Assembly: GCA_028280195.1 (NCBI GenBank)
Contig: JANQMH010000033.1
Span: 51,689-115,688 of the forward strand
Length of the DNA stretch: 64,000 nt
Source of the DNA: Exilibacterium sp.
GTDB lineage: Bacteria; Pseudomonadota; Gammaproteobacteria; Pseudomonadales; Cellvibrionaceae
Direction: 5' to 3'
In this document: one piece after another, positions 41,936 to 52,360 of the stretch
How the letters are laid out: every line of letters starts with the position of its first letter
Position numbering within the stretch: the stretch's first letter is position 1
Notes under the pieces: model-generated
What the model was told of the DNA's origin: nothing
The model's input: only the letters and a program-made list of their open reading frames with translations
The model's database searches: none
Made by a program: the position numbers and the translations under genes

Positions 41936-44689
41936 CTAAAACGTCGTCGTAAAATTCATACGCAGCGTGCGGCCGGGAGCGGGAATGCGGCTGACAAAAA
42001 GGGGTGAGGTGTAAAACTGGTCGGAGGCATTCTCGAGGCTGAAGCCGATGGCGAAATTGTCGTTTATCTCATAGGAGCCAAACAGGTCGACGATTTCGTT
42101 GGCGGCCCAGTAACGGCCGCTGTCAAAGCCGACATCTATATCGCCGTCTGTATTGGGTTCGCCGAAGGCGTTGATGCGCGCTCCCAGAACCAAGTCCCCA
42201 TTGAGCCAGCGTGTGCCCAGTGTCAAGGTGCCGGCATACTCGGGCTGATCGATATTTGCCTGCGTCGGCACGTCCAGTGAATCATCGAATGCGTTGAAAT
42301 TCAAATCCGCGAAGACCCTGCCAACATCATAGGAAAGGCTGGTTTCATAGCCGGAGACACTGACGTCCGGCACATTTTCGAAAAAGAACCTGGTACCACC
42401 TTGCCCTGAACTGACGAAGCCGGACCGGACAATGAAGTTATCATAATCATTGTTGAAATAGACGAAGCGGGCGCGGAAGACGTCGTCGTCGAAGAACAGG
42501 CCGTCGCGCAGAAAATTCACGCCGACTTCCCAGGTGCTCACGACTTCGGCTTCCAGATCCGGATTGACGATGACGGGGCCGTCGAAGGTCTGCCCGAGTT
42601 CGACCAGGCTGAGGGCGCGAAAGCCTTCGGAATACTGTGCGAACAGCTGCAGGCCGTCCAGTGGCTCAAAGGTGATGCCGATGCGCGGGGAGACGCGATC
42701 GCCTTCATTCTCAGTATCCACAACCGCGCCGCCGCAGTAGCCATCGAGTTCTAAAAAGGCTGGACCAAGCGCCTCCTGCGCGGCAATCCACGCCTCGAGG
42801 GCTGCTTCGATGATCGCGGGGTCTGCGGTATTGAGAGAATCGGCATAGCGGGCAAAAGCTGCCCGCTCCATGGCGAGGGCCTCATTGAGCGGTGTAAAGT
42901 CGACATCGCACACTGAATCGAAACTGTTGCCCTCAGCGTTGAAACGGTCGTAACGCACACCGGCAGTGAGGGTGAGCCAGTCATTTGGCGCGAGGGCGGC
43001 GTTCAGGTAGCCGCCGAACACTTCGCGCCTGCCATCGAAGGCCGGAGACACGAGTTCACTTACGTTAGTACCGCCTTGACCGCGCACGTAGCGAATGCCG
43101 GAGATGGTACTGGGGCCTTCAACCAGAGCTTCCGAGGTGGTGTACTCCGCGCCATAGGTCAGGGTCATATCGCCAAGCCCAGTCTTGAAGAAGCTGGCAT
43201 TCCAGACTTCCACCCCCCAGGCGTCGTTTTCCTGGGGTGACTGGCGGACTTCGCCGCGCTCCTCGGCACTCGAGCCCCAGAGATTGACCTGGAGGTTGAT
43301 GAGATCATTCCCGGATTCCCATTTATAGCGCAGCCAGTAGCGCTGGCTTGTCACATCGTTGAGGCCGAACTGCTGGGGCGGCCAGAGATTGATGCTCGAC
43401 GGGAAGACCTGGCCAAATTCGCTGTCATAGCGAGTGAAGCCCGCCTCCAGGGATTGCCCGTCAGGCAGGCGCAACGTGCCTTTGAGCAGCAAAGACTGGG
43501 TGTCTTCAGAGGTATTGGGCACTTCCTGATTCTCTTCTATCGGCGTAAATCTTGTCTCCCCGGGTTGCGGTCCGTCGGATGTTTGGCGGATGGCGGTAAA
43601 GGTTTCCGGGCCGTGTTGGCCGGCGAAATAATTGCCCTCGCGCCGGCGGCTGTGGGCCGCGAGCAGGTCGAAGCGATCCGTCGTGTAGGCGCCGGCGAAG
43701 CTGTAAAACCAATTGTCGTCCTGTGTGATGGTATTATTGCTGTCCAGTTCCAGGCCGGTGTCGGCGCCACGTCTGAAAACAAACTCCCCGAAGCGAGGCG
43801 CCACGGCATTGCCGCCAAAGCCACTGCGCACACGCAAGCCGATGTCGCGCCCCTCTTTTACCAGGTCGCCAGTTTCCAGCAGGCGGACATTGACAATACC
43901 GGCCGTGGTGCCGGTGCTATAGGCCCCGCCGCCGGGGCCCTTGGTGATTTCCACCCCACCGATGAGTTCAGGGTCGACATAGGTACGCTGGTCGGCCCCG
44001 GCATAACCCTGGTAGCCGGAGCTTTCCTGCTGGGTGCCTTCGACCATCACGCGCACGCGATTCAAACCTTGCGCACTGCGAATATTCACATTGATCGAGG
44101 TGCCGTCATGGCTTGCGCCGGAGAGTACGCCTGGGGTTTCGATAAAAATATCTCCCGGTGACGACGGCTGTACCCGCTCTATCTGCTCGCGGGAGATATA
44201 AGCTCTGGAGCCGGGGGTGGTGAAAGGCACATCGGCGGCGGCGCTGCGGCGCGGCCGTGTGGGAATGGTGGCCTCGACCAGGAGTGGATTGGCTTCGAGG
44301 GGACCATCGCGACGCACCTGGCCGGATGCGGATACCAGACTGACCGTCTGGGTGCCGGAAAACCGGAAATCGATGCCGGTGCCGGCAAGCAGGCGCGCCA
44401 GCGCTTCGCGCGGCGTCAGCCTGCCGCTTGCGCCCGGCGATTGCCGGCCTGAGATCTGGTCTGTGGAATAGGCAAAGGAAATGCCGGTAGTTTTTGAAAA
44501 AGCCTCGAGCGCGGTGTTGAGCGGCTGTGGTGCAATGGCGAAGGTTTGTGTCCTTTCGGCCCGGGTGACCTGTTGCGCAGCCGCAGCGGGGACGGGCCGG
44601 TCCTGGGCTGAAGCGGGAGCGGAGGCCGTAACCATTGCGGCGATTGCCAGCGAGCGCAGTGCGGCCGCACGGTGAGAGTGAGTAGTCAT
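41936..44689 (-). CDS. TonB-dependent transducer-receptor with STN domain (haem/siderophore type)
   Basis: Receptor of 917 residues. Signal peptide to about residue 28 (SAPASAQ), STN domain (about 47-118: TFAIAPQPLNTALEAFSKTT to LTPREALARLLAGTGIDFRF), plug with NVNIRSAQGLNRVRVMVEGT and GVEITKGPGGGAYSTG, and barrel ending in RMNFTTTF. The VRVMVEG and barrel features recall haem/haemophore or siderophore receptors. The FecR at 44887 and sigma factor at 46016 upstream make a second complete surface-signalling set. A Fur-box-like site precedes the gene. The TonB gene follows it directly. Confidence 0.92.
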   Translation of the reverse strand: MTTHSHRAAALRSLAIAAMVTASAPASAQDRPVPAAAAQQVTRAERTQTFAIAPQPLNTALEAFSKTTGISFAYSTDQISGRQSPGASGRLTPREALARLLAGTGIDFRFSGTQTVSLVSASGQVRRDGPLEANPLLVEATIPTRPRRSAAADVPFTTPGSRAYISREQIERVQPSSPGDIFIETPGVLSGASHDGTSINVNIRSAQGLNRVRVMVEGTQQESSGYQGYAGADQRTYVDPELIGGVEITKGPGGGAYSTGTTAGIVNVRLLETGDLVKEGRDIGLRVRSGFGGNAVAPRFGEFVFRRGADTGLELDSNNTITQDDNWFYSFAGAYTTDRFDLLAAHSRRREGNYFAGQHGPETFTAIRQTSDGPQPGETRFTPIEENQEVPNTSEDTQSLLLKGTLRLPDGQSLEAGFTRYDSEFGQVFPSSINLWPPQQFGLNDVTSQRYWLRYKWESGNDLINLQVNLWGSSAEERGEVRQSPQENDAWGVEVWNASFFKTGLGDMTLTYGAEYTTSEALVEGPSTISGIRYVRGQGGTNVSELVSPAFDGRREVFGGYLNAALAPNDWLTLTAGVRYDRFNAEGNSFDSVCDVDFTPLNEALAMERAAFARYADSLNTADPAIIEAALEAWIAAQEALGPAFLELDGYCGGAVVDTENEGDRVSPRIGITFEPLDGLQLFAQYSEGFRALSLVELGQTFDGPVIVNPDLEAEVVSTWEVGVNFLRDGLFFDDDVFRARFVYFNNDYDNFIVRSGFVSSGQGGTRFFFENVPDVSVSGYETSLSYDVGRVFADLNFNAFDDSLDVPTQANIDQPEYAGTLTLGTRWLNGDLVLGARINAFGEPNTDGDIDVGFDSGRYWAANEIVDLFGSYEINDNFAIGFSLENASDQFYTSPLFVSRIPAPGRTLRMNFTTTF

Positions 44690-44720
44690 GGTGGTCGCCT
44701 TTTTATTACCTGAAGTCTAT

Positions 44721-44739
44721 GCGAATAGTTCTCATTCGT
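44721..44739. promoter_or_regulatory. Fur-box-like site upstream of the receptor at 41936
   Basis: GCGAATAGTTCTCATTCGT; its reverse complement reads ACGAATGAGAACTATTCGC, close to the GCAAATGAGAATNATTCGC form common in GC-rich gammaproteobacteria. It lies 32 bases before the ATG. Confidence 0.6.
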
Positions 44740-44886
44740 GTGATGTTTCGATAAATGGACGAGTGAGCACGCCGGGACCGGTGCCTTTTAGGTGAATCGT
44801 TTATTATTTTTTTGCCCGCCAGCGCGCCGGGCGCTGAGCCTGGAGGACACGGGGAATGCAGGGATATGGCCTTTGTGTGTATTATT

Positions 44887-45912
44887 TCAGTGTACTATGA
44901 CCAGGTAGTCTGCAATCCGTGTTACTTTCAGGCCGTGAACCATGGCCAGTGCTTCGATCCCTTCATCGATCGCCTCGACAGACAGGTTTGCGGTGACTGC
45001 TTCAAGGTCCCTGGTATCTGCCTGCACCAGGATCCAACCCGGGTGATAGCGATCAAGCTCTGCAAAAGCGCTCTCGAGTGACAGATTGTTAATAGCGATG
45101 GATCCGTCGCGCCATGCCGCGGCGGTGCCATCCCCGAGGCGAATCGGCCCCGGCGCCTCGCCCTCCCGATAGGATAGCTGTCGCCCCGCCGGCAGCAGTG
45201 CGCGGGCTCCGTGGTCGGCTTCGATGCCGGCCGCCGCACCCGCTGGAGAGACCACCTCGACAATGCCGTCAGAGACGCTGACCGTAACTCCCGGCCCGCG
45301 GTCGCGCACGGTAAAAACCGTCCCCAGTGCGGTGGAGCGGCCCGCGCGCGCCATTACCCGGAAAGGGCGCGCGGGGTTATCGTTGACTTCGAATTGCGCT
45401 TCCCCGCGCAGCAGGGATACCGTCCGGTGCTTGGTGTCATAGTTGACGGCGATCGCCGTATTGGTATTGAGCCAGGCAATGGAGCCATCCGGCAGCAGCA
45501 CGCGCGCCTGCTCTCCCACTGCGGTAATGTGGTCTGCCTGGATACGGACCGAGACTTCCGCAGCCATGACAACAGCAACCGCGACTATGACTGCAGCGGC
45601 AGCACCCCTCAGTGCCTGGTGCCAGCCGGTATGCGCGGACGCCTTGCTGACATTTGGGGCGGGATCGGCAACGGCTTGAACGGGCGATGCTGCGAAGGCC
45701 TCGCGCAGCTCGGCGGCGCTCTCCCACATAGCACACACTTCGTCATAGGCGACCCGATGGCGCAGATCCGCATCCCGCCAGGCAGCAAAACGCGCCCGGT
45801 CCGCCGCTGTCGCAGCACCGCCTGCCAGCAGCAGAAACCAGCTCTGGGCAGCATCGTCGATGCAATCGGGCCCGCTTTGGCTCAATGTCTGCCGATTGTG
45901 CGGATTTTTCAT
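44887..45912 (-). CDS. FecR-type sigma-regulatory membrane protein
   Basis: Protein of about 341 residues from ATG 45912. The N-terminal sigma-binding domain has AQSWFLLLAGGAATAADRAR and FAAWRDADLRHRVAYDEVCA. A membrane helix (AAAAVIVAVAVVMAAEVSV) is followed by the FecR domain (VLLPDGSIAWLNTNTAIAV, then LGTVFTVRD) and a C-terminal STN-like part (INNLSLESAFAELDRYHPGW). Earlier TTG and ATG codons (45984, 45936) are in frame but less plausible. It sits between its sigma gene (46016) and its receptor (41936), and would signal ligand binding by that receptor. Confidence 0.9.
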   Translation of the reverse strand: MKNPHNRQTLSQSGPDCIDDAAQSWFLLLAGGAATAADRARFAAWRDADLRHRVAYDEVCAMWESAAELREAFAASPVQAVADPAPNVSKASAHTGWHQALRGAAAAVIVAVAVVMAAEVSVRIQADHITAVGEQARVLLPDGSIAWLNTNTAIAVNYDTKHRTVSLLRGEAQFEVNDNPARPFRVMARAGRSTALGTVFTVRDRGPGVTVSVSDGIVEVVSPAGAAAGIEADHGARALLPAGRQLSYREGEAPGPIRLGDGTAAAWRDGSIAINNLSLESAFAELDRYHPGWILVQADTRDLEAVTANLSVEAIDEGIEALAMVHGLKVTRIADYLVIVH

Positions 45913-46015
45913 AAGCTGACCCCGCCGGCTTGCCATTGGACTGTGGGGATTAGCGGCGCGTGATGGTGGTCGCCCCCCTGCCAATACGTGATCTTCAAGC
46001 TATAGACGACTAACA

Positions 46016-46555
46016 TCATGAGATTCCGTGCCCGCTTTCGTCACGACACTGGCCGTTGAAGCGCCGCCGCGCAGCAATCAGCACTGACATTGCTTTTTTG
46101 AGGTCCTTGTAAACCGTGGTCAGCCCCACCCCCAGTGCCTCGGCAATCTCGGCCTGCGATCTTCCCTCATAGCGGCTGAGATAGAAAATTCGCCGGCAAC
46201 GCGGGTCCAGCCCGGCGATTTCGGCTTTCATATAGTCAAGTTCTGCCCGGCCGAGGGCGCGGCGCTCGGGAGTCAATTCGTCGACCTGGCGCCAGGCGAC
46301 ACCCTCGGCCTCCGCGAGGATCTGCATACGCCGACTCTCCACACGCAAATGGTCTGTGGCGAGGTTGGCGGCCATGCTGAAAAGATAGGAGCGGCTGTCG
46401 CGGACCGGTGAAGTGTCGGCGCCGCGGCGCAGTTTCAGATAGAGGTCGTGAACGATGTCCGCGGCGAGATTTGACGAACCGAGGCGCTTGTCGAGAAACC
46501 TCAGCAGCTCCCTTTCATGCTTGAGATAGGCTTGTAACAAGACCGACTTGTTCAC
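46016..46555 (-). CDS. ECF sigma factor of the FecI type
   Basis: Protein of about 179 residues. Region 2 spans LLQAYLKHERELLRFLDKRL through AADIVHDLYLKLRRG to SYLFSMAANLATDHLR. Region 4 spans LDPRCRRIFYLSRYEGRSQA through EIAEALGVGLTTVYKDLKKA. GTG 46555 has AGGTGGG five bases upstream and is preferred to an earlier TTG. It heads the sigma-FecR-receptor-TonB series on the minus strand and diverges from the DUF3649-PepSY operon; Fur-type boxes lie between. Confidence 0.9.
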   Translation of the reverse strand: MNKSVLLQAYLKHERELLRFLDKRLGSSNLAADIVHDLYLKLRRGADTSPVRDSRSYLFSMAANLATDHLRVESRRMQILAEAEGVAWRQVDELTPERRALGRAELDYMKAEIAGLDPRCRRIFYLSRYEGRSQAEIAEALGVGLTTVYKDLKKAMSVLIAARRRFNGQCRDESGHGIS

Positions 46556-46672
46556 TTTCCCACCTATTTCTGGCAGCTGGCCGGGCCGGCGTGTTTGTGC
46601 GCGCAAAATTGTGTCTCTGGTATCGTCATCATGCCGGACCTGTGCGACCGTGGCTGGAGAATTTACGCTAAA

Positions 46673-46691
46673 TGCGACTGATTCTCAATAT
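46673..46691. promoter_or_regulatory. Fur-box-like site near the sigma gene
   Basis: TGCGACTGATTCTCAATAT carries the GATTCTCA core of high-GC Fur boxes. It lies about 120 bases upstream of the sigma start at 46555. Confidence 0.5.
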
Positions 46692-46756
46692 TGATATGCT
46701 TAGCCGATGCCACTGGCCCGGTCATTGGCCGGTTGTGGGACATTGTTACCTTTGCG

Positions 46757-46775
46757 TTTGAGAATGATTCGCGTT
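46757..46775. promoter_or_regulatory. Fur-box-like site facing the PepSY operon
   Basis: TTTGAGAATGATTCGCGTT has the GAGAATGATTCGC core typical of Fur sites in pseudomonads and relatives. It lies about 210 bases before the DUF3649 start and could also serve the divergent sigma gene. Confidence 0.6.
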
Positions 46776-46986
46776 ATTATCCGACTTTTTTTACCACTCG
46801 GTTGTTGTCCGCGGGAGCACCAGGGCAGGTGTGTAAACCCGGAGCAGGGGGCCTGGCATAACCGGTTTCACTGCCGCGCATACCGGGTGATCTCGGCTGT
46901 GAGTCGATGGAACTGATCATACCGATTGAGCTTTTTTGAGGTAATGGTATTGACTACCTGCAAGCGCGAAACATCTGGTCAACCTC

Positions 46987-47295
46987 ATGAGTGCCAAAAC
47001 TGAAGAAAATGCCGGGCGGAGAGCCTGGCACATTTTTGCACGGGTGTTTGCCGCCGTAGTGCTGGGCTACCTGGTGGCGAATACCGGCTCGGTACTATTG
47101 GGGTTTTTATTGCCGCTGCCAAAAGTCGATAGTGTGCTGACCGCCTCACTGCTGAGTTTTGCCATTTACACCGCTGTCATCATGTGGATTTTTGCCGTCA
47201 AGACGCTGCGCAAAATGTGGCTGGGGCTTTGCCTGGCGCTGGTGGTAACCAGCCTCGGCGCCTGGCTGCTGTACCTGTTGGAGACAGCGGCATGA
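46987..47295 (+). CDS. DUF3649 small membrane protein, iron-related operon
   Basis: Protein of 102 residues with three membrane helices (VFAAVVLGYLVANTGSVLLGF, SLLSFAIYTAVIMWIFA, LGLCLALVVTSLGAWLLYLL). DUF3649 proteins are found almost always before PepSY and DUF3325 genes in iron-uptake loci, as here. Its stop overlaps the PepSY start (ATGA). There is no strong ribosome binding site before ATG 46987. The exact role is unknown; a partner of the PepSY protein in periplasmic iron-siderophore handling is the usual proposal. Confidence 0.85.
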   Translation: MSAKTEENAGRRAWHIFARVFAAVVLGYLVANTGSVLLGFLLPLPKVDSVLTASLLSFAIYTAVIMWIFAVKTLRKMWLGLCLALVVTSLGAWLLYLLETAA

Positions 47296-48890
47296 AAGAC
47301 ACTTTCCGCCAGTCCATGACCTGGCTGCACACCTGGGCCGGGCTGGTGTTTTGCTGGATTTTGTATTTCATGTTCATCACCGGCACGCTCGGTTACTTCG
47401 ATACCGAGATCGATCGCTGGATGCAGCCCGAGCTGCGCACTGTTGAGAATATAACGCTGGCCCAGAGTATCGATACCGCCCGGGCGCGGCTGGAAAGTGA
47501 GGCGCCGGGGGCCGAGCGCTGGCTGATCAGTCCGCCCGGCAACCGTGAAACTCCCCAGTTGAATATTTTCTGGCAGCAGCCGCGGACCGAGGCGGGTGCA
47601 GGTGAGCGCGGCGAGCAGATGCTCGATGTACACTCGGGCGAACCGCTGGCCGCCAGGGAGACGGCGGGCGGGCAGACGCTCTACCGCATGCATTACCTGC
47701 TGCACTACCTGCCGCGGGATGTGGGCTACCGCATTGTCGGCGTCATTACGCTGTTGATGTTTGTCGGGCTGATTACCGGCATCGTTATCCACAAGAACAT
47801 TTTCAAAGACTTTTTTACCTTTCGACCCGGCAGGCGCAAACGCTCCTGGTTGGATATCCACAATCTGTTGAGTGTGGCCACGCTGCCCTTTCAGCTGATG
47901 ATCACCTACAGCGGCCTGGTATTCGTGATAACCCTGTGGATGCCGCTGGTGGGGTTCAGCAGCTACGGTTTTGACGCCGGCAAATTGCGCGCCGCCCTCA
48001 CCGAGATTGCCGGGCAGGTGCAGGTGGAGCCGGCCGGCACGCCGGCGCCACTGGGCTCGCTGACGGCGATGGCCGACACGGCGGTGGAGCATTGGGGCGA
48101 CAGTATTCGCTCCATCGAAGTCAAGTGGCCCGGCGACGCCAACGCCCGGGTCATTATCCGCAAAAGTCCGCAATCGATCAGCCGTTTTCGCGAGCAGCTT
48201 GTTTTCGACGGCGTCAGCGGTGAACTGTTAGAGGCCAAGACTGCTGAAACCAATGCGCCCCAGGCTGTTGCCAACAGCCTGATCGGCCTGCACGAGGGGC
48301 TGTTTGCGGGCCCGCTATTGCGCTGGCTGTATTTTGTCTCCGGTCTGCTCGGCGCCGGCATGGTGGCAACCGGGGCGATCTACTGGGTGGTGAAACGCCG
48401 CCCGAAACCGGGGCGTGAGGCTGTCGCCAGTGCCGGACACCGTTTGGTAGAGTGCCTGAATGTGGGCACTATCGCCGGCCTGCCGGTCGCCATTGCCGCC
48501 TACTTTTGGGCCAATCGCCTGTTGCCTGTCGATATGGCCGGGCGCGCCGACTGGGAGATTCACGTGTTGTTCATGGTCTGGTTGGCGGCGCTGATACACC
48601 CGCGGCTGCGGTCGCTCAGAACCGCCTGGATCGAACAGTTGTGGCTGGGTGCCGCCGCCTTTACCCTGCTGCCGCTGGTCAATGCCGCGACCACCGACGG
48701 CCATCTGTTGCAAAGTCTTGCCGCCGGTGACTGGCTGTTTGCCGGCTTTGACCTGACGGCTCTGGCAACGGGTCTGTTACTGGGTATTGCGGCCTGGCAA
48801 CTGGGGCGTCACTGGCAACCCGGGCCAAAATCCGAACCCGTCGTACTGCCTGCGGCAACACTGGCTACACGGCGGGACATAACTCGATGA
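47292..48890 (+). CDS. PepSY-associated membrane protein, putative ferric-siderophore reductase
   Basis: Protein of 532 residues. The N-terminal helix contains TWLHTWAGLVFCWILYFMFI, with the histidines seen in this family. A periplasmic PepSY region follows (HWGDSIRSIEVKWPGDANAR). Other helices are around YRIVGVITLLMFVGLITGIVI, LNVGTIAGLPVAIAAYFW and the C-terminal three. Conserved His residues in RMHYLLHYLP and DIHNLLS could bind haem. Related proteins are membrane reductases or partners in releasing iron from siderophores. ATG 47292 overlaps the preceding gene and TGA overlaps the next (ATGA), so the three genes are translationally coupled. Confidence 0.88.
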   Translation: MKDTFRQSMTWLHTWAGLVFCWILYFMFITGTLGYFDTEIDRWMQPELRTVENITLAQSIDTARARLESEAPGAERWLISPPGNRETPQLNIFWQQPRTEAGAGERGEQMLDVHSGEPLAARETAGGQTLYRMHYLLHYLPRDVGYRIVGVITLLMFVGLITGIVIHKNIFKDFFTFRPGRRKRSWLDIHNLLSVATLPFQLMITYSGLVFVITLWMPLVGFSSYGFDAGKLRAALTEIAGQVQVEPAGTPAPLGSLTAMADTAVEHWGDSIRSIEVKWPGDANARVIIRKSPQSISRFREQLVFDGVSGELLEAKTAETNAPQAVANSLIGLHEGLFAGPLLRWLYFVSGLLGAGMVATGAIYWVVKRRPKPGREAVASAGHRLVECLNVGTIAGLPVAIAAYFWANRLLPVDMAGRADWEIHVLFMVWLAALIHPRLRSLRTAWIEQLWLGAAAFTLLPLVNAATTDGHLLQSLAAGDWLFAGFDLTALATGLLLGIAAWQLGRHWQPGPKSEPVVLPAATLATRRDITR

Positions 48891-49174
48891 TCGTTCTGGC
48901 TTCGGTATTGGTGCTGTGCGGCAGCGCGGCACTGTGTCTGGCGATGAAGCGCCACGGCCTGCAGATGATGCCGGCTCGCGCTTATTCGCCGGCACTGTCC
49001 CTGGCTCTGCGTGTTTGCGGCAGTGCCCTGCTGGCGGGCGGCGCTGTCATCTGTGCGGTCACCCAGGGCGCGGGGGTGGGCCTGACAACTTTTTTCGGGA
49101 TTTTTTCCATGGTCATTCTGTTGATCGCTATCTCGCTTCCTTACCTGGCACCTGCCAAAGGCCGGCGCCGGTGA
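48887..49174 (+). CDS. DUF3325 small membrane protein
   Basis: Protein of 95 residues with three hydrophobic helices (VLASVLVLCGSAALCLAM, LRVCGSALLAGGAVICAV, FFGIFSMVILLIAISLPYL). It completes the DUF3649-PepSY-DUF3325 order seen in iron-uptake loci of pseudomonads and relatives. It overlaps the PepSY stop by four bases (ATGA). The molecular function is unknown. Confidence 0.85.
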   Translation: MIVLASVLVLCGSAALCLAMKRHGLQMMPARAYSPALSLALRVCGSALLAGGAVICAVTQGAGVGLTTFFGIFSMVILLIAISLPYLAPAKGRRR

Positions 49175-49400
49175 GGGCGAAAGCGGCAATCGGGGTGGCC
49201 GCGGGGCTGCGGAAAACAGCTTGTGGGCGCTGTGGAGCCGTGCGGGGGAGTCCCGGGATCGCTGCCCCGCCTTTTCCAAAACACACAGGTCTGTATAATT
49301 CGCTGCCGAAGTTTGGTCTGCTGTGCAAGCAATTTGCGCCGGCCTGTTTCATATTGCCTGCACCACCGGCTCCATGCCGTTTTAAACACGGAAATCGGCG

Positions 49401-49577
49401 ATGAATGAAACGTTTTTGACCACCTGTTGGTTCTGGCTGAAAGTGTTATTGCTGCCAACAGGCTTACTGGTGTTGATGTTTGTGTTTGGCCACTCGGCCA
49501 ATGCGAGCGCTGAGCACTGTGCTGCCGCAATGGGTACTGGCGTAAAAGATAATACCCTGTGCGTAAATGATCGTTGA
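49401..49577 (+). CDS. small secreted or membrane protein before the imelysin operon
   Basis: A 58-codon gene with GGAAA about eight bases before the ATG. The N-terminal helix (WFWLKVLLLPTGLLVLMFVF) looks like a signal or membrane anchor, ending in GHSANASAE that could be a cleavage site. The remaining 20 residues carry two cysteines (EHC, TLC) that could pair. It lies 21 bases before the imelysin gene on the same strand and is probably co-transcribed. A TATAAT at 49294-49299 may be the -10 box of the operon, with a weak -35. I do not recognise a family. Confidence 0.55.
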   Translation: MNETFLTTCWFWLKVLLLPTGLLVLMFVFGHSANASAEHCAAAMGTGVKDNTLCVNDR

Positions 49578-49598
49578 CAGATGTAAGGAACCTATAAT

Positions 49599-50865
49599 AT
49601 GCAATCCCGATCTCGTAAAACAGCAACCCGGGTCATTGCGGTACTTGCCGCACTGGTGTGGACGCCCTTCTCAGCGCTGGCGGTGACAGAGCGGCAAGTG
49701 ATCACTCACTATACTGATATGGCCCATGCCATCTACGAAGACGCCCTGATATCCGCCAGGTCGCTGCAGGCGAGTATTGATGCGCTGACGAAAAATCCCA
49801 GCGACAAGACACTGGAAAATGCCAAATTGGCCTGGAAGGCCGCACGGGTTCCCTACCAGCAGTCGGAAGTGTTTCGCTTCGGCAATGCCAATGTGGATGC
49901 CTGGGAGGGGCAGCTCAATGCCTGGCCCCTGGATGAGGGGCTGATCGATTATGTGGACAGCGGCAGCTATGCGGCAGAACTGGGAAATGTCGGCGCTACG
50001 GCGAATATCATTGCCAATACCTCTCTGCAGTTGGGCAGTGAAACCCTGGATATTTCCAAATTGACGCCGCAACTGCTGGCCAGTCTCAATGAGCTGGGCG
50101 GTTCCGAAGCCAATGTCGCTACCGGCTACCACGCCATCGAATTCCTGCTGTGGGGGCAGGATCTCAACGGCACCGGGCCCGGTGCCGGCCAACGCCCGTA
50201 TACCGATTACGCCAGTGGGGCGGCCTGTTCCAACGGCAATTGCCAGCGCCGCGCCGCCTATATCAACGCCGCCGCCCGCTTGCTGGTAGCGGATTTAGAG
50301 GATATGGTGCAGCAGTGGGCGCCGGCCGAAAAAGGCAACTATCGCGAGACCCTGCTGAGACTGCCGGCCGAGGAAGCCTTGACGCGTATGCTGTTTGGTA
50401 TGGGCAGCCTGTCTCTGGGCGAGCTGGCCGGCGAGCGGCTCAAGGTGGCGCTGGAGGCCAATTCGCCCGAAGACGAACACGACTGCTTCAGCGATAACAC
50501 GCACAACTCGCATTTTTATAATGGCCTGGGTATTCGCAATATCTACCTGGGGCAGTACCGGCGTATCGATGGCAGGCAGCTGCAGGGGCCGAGTCTGGCG
50601 CAGTTGCTGGCGGCGAAAGATGCGAAACTGGACCGCTCGCTGCACGCGAGTATGGACGCCACGCAGGCAAAACTGCAGGCCCTGGTGGACAGTGCTGAGC
50701 ACCGGAGCAAGCCGGTAAAATTTGATCAGTTGATCGCTGAAGGGAATACCAAAGGCGCAGTGATGATTAACGAGACCATCGATGCCCTGGTGGCGCAGAC
50801 CATCTACCTGGAACGCGCTGCCGGTGTTCTGGGCATTGAAAACCTGAATCCGGATAATGCCGACC

Positions 50866-50876
<11 letters not shown>
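49599..50876 (+). CDS. imelysin-family periplasmic iron-regulated protein (IrpA/IcmP type)
   Basis: Protein of 425 residues with signal peptide (VIAVLAALVWTPFSALA). The imelysin domain carries the GxHxxE motif as GYHAIE (176-181), a proposed metal site, and a later repeat with HNSHFYNGLGIRNIYLGQY. In Pseudomonas and Vibrio such proteins are Fur-regulated, secreted or surface-attached, and linked to iron or haem acquisition; protease activity (IcmP) has been reported but is debated. AAGGA lies eight bases before the ATG. The next gene starts within its last codons. It heads the four-gene imelysin-DUF1111-imelysin-DUF1513 operon. Confidence 0.9.
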
Positions 50877-52284
<1,408 letters not shown>

Positions 52285-52360
52285 TGTCATTTTCATCCAT
52301 GTCGCCACGGCTGGTTTTTAAGGGCCTGATGAAGCGACTTTTTTGAGGCGCCGACAGCTT

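Larger units (their letters stand above)
46556..46986. other. 430-bp divergent control region between sigma factor and PepSY operon
   Basis: It has two Fur-box-like sites (46673 and 46757) and no gene I can support. A very short frame starting at ATG 46944, with GAGG just upstream, ends inside the next gene (stop at 47003) and could act as a coupling leader, but this is weak. Confidence 0.55.

Noticed and set aside
47624..47640. Further GTGTAC/GTACAC-like operator copies outside 26.8-32.9 kb
   Set aside because: Only half-sites occur there, inside coding sequence and without the 6-3-6 symmetry.
47166..48173. Leftward open frame of 335 codons opposite the PepSY gene
   Set aside because: Antisense shadow; it would overlap two genes of a tightly coupled operon.
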